Below, piece after piece: positions 34,933-34,963 of a stretch of DNA of 34,963 nucleotides (position 1 is its first letter; every line of letters begins with the position of its first letter). Source of the DNA: Bacteroidales bacterium (GTDB lineage: Bacteria; Bacteroidota; Bacteroidia; Bacteroidales; Bacteroidaceae). A program made the translations under genes and the position numbers. The stretch is taken from assembly GCA_022784065.1 (NCBI GenBank), contig JALFUO010000039.1:1-34963 (forward strand), given 5' to 3'. Under the pieces are notes generated by a model. It did no database searches. It was not told the DNA's origin and saw only the letters and a list, made by a program, of their open reading frames with translations.

Positions 34933-34963
34933 AGACCGAAAAGAAAACAAAAGATGACAAAAC

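Overview
The window reads as a chromosomal segment of a member of the Bacteroidota, order Bacteroidales, most likely Prevotella-like. Upstream regions carry the Bacteroidota sigma-factor signature (-7 TAnnTTTG, often with TTTG 19-20 bases upstream). Secreted proteins end in the VYDL-GRRV...YI...KK tail typical of Bacteroidales. There is a BspA-type leucine-rich-repeat protein, a C10 (streptopain-type) protease, a TonB-receptor-like outer-membrane barrel, and the order thrS-infC-rpmI-rplT. The genus assignment is inference.

Layout. (1) 1-6554 is a surface/secreted block: a cut-off small gene and a BspA-like LRR protein on the minus strand, then about 1.2 kb of structured non-coding DNA (a dispersed palindromic repeat, a string of mini-hairpins inside a large inverted repeat, and a phased array of four 17-bp palindromes every 21 bp), then a C10 protease and a lipoprotein. 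(2) 6754-10399 is the translation operon thrS, infC, rpmI, rplT. (3) 10433-17709 holds a small secreted protein with DnaJ-like CxxC repeats, a minus-strand nadK and GH20 hexosaminidase, and a large outer-membrane beta-barrel protein. (4) 17728-21250 holds a 50-residue gene on the minus strand, three identical tRNA-Val(TAC) genes, and recR with a membrane protein, a GT2 glycosyltransferase and a GNAT acetyltransferase. (5) 21389-23260 is a two-gene unit: a compact ABC/SMC-type ATPase and a DUF4435/Toprim-like protein, the general composition of the PARIS anti-phage system. (6) 23301-25917 is penicillin-binding protein 1A. (7) 25935-31337 is a visibly A/T-richer accessory block bounded by two same-orientation copies of a dispersed palindromic repeat. 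It holds three lipoprotein genes and a decayed lipoprotein pseudogene on the minus strand, diverging from a membrane-anchored Hanks-type kinase overlapped by a small putative regulator. (8) 31391-34963 holds tRNA-His, folD, a membrane metallophosphoesterase, a CNNM/CBS protein and a palindromic repeat at the edge.

Most promising for new biology: the ATPase/DUF4435 pair; the kinase-regulator-lipoprotein block with its flanking repeats; the 21-bp phased palindromes; the hairpin-string element; compensatory stem changes across four copies of the dispersed repeat; and an AT-rich motif of about 20 bp at the 5' ends of at least three unrelated genes. All functional statements come from reading motifs by eye. 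No database search was run.
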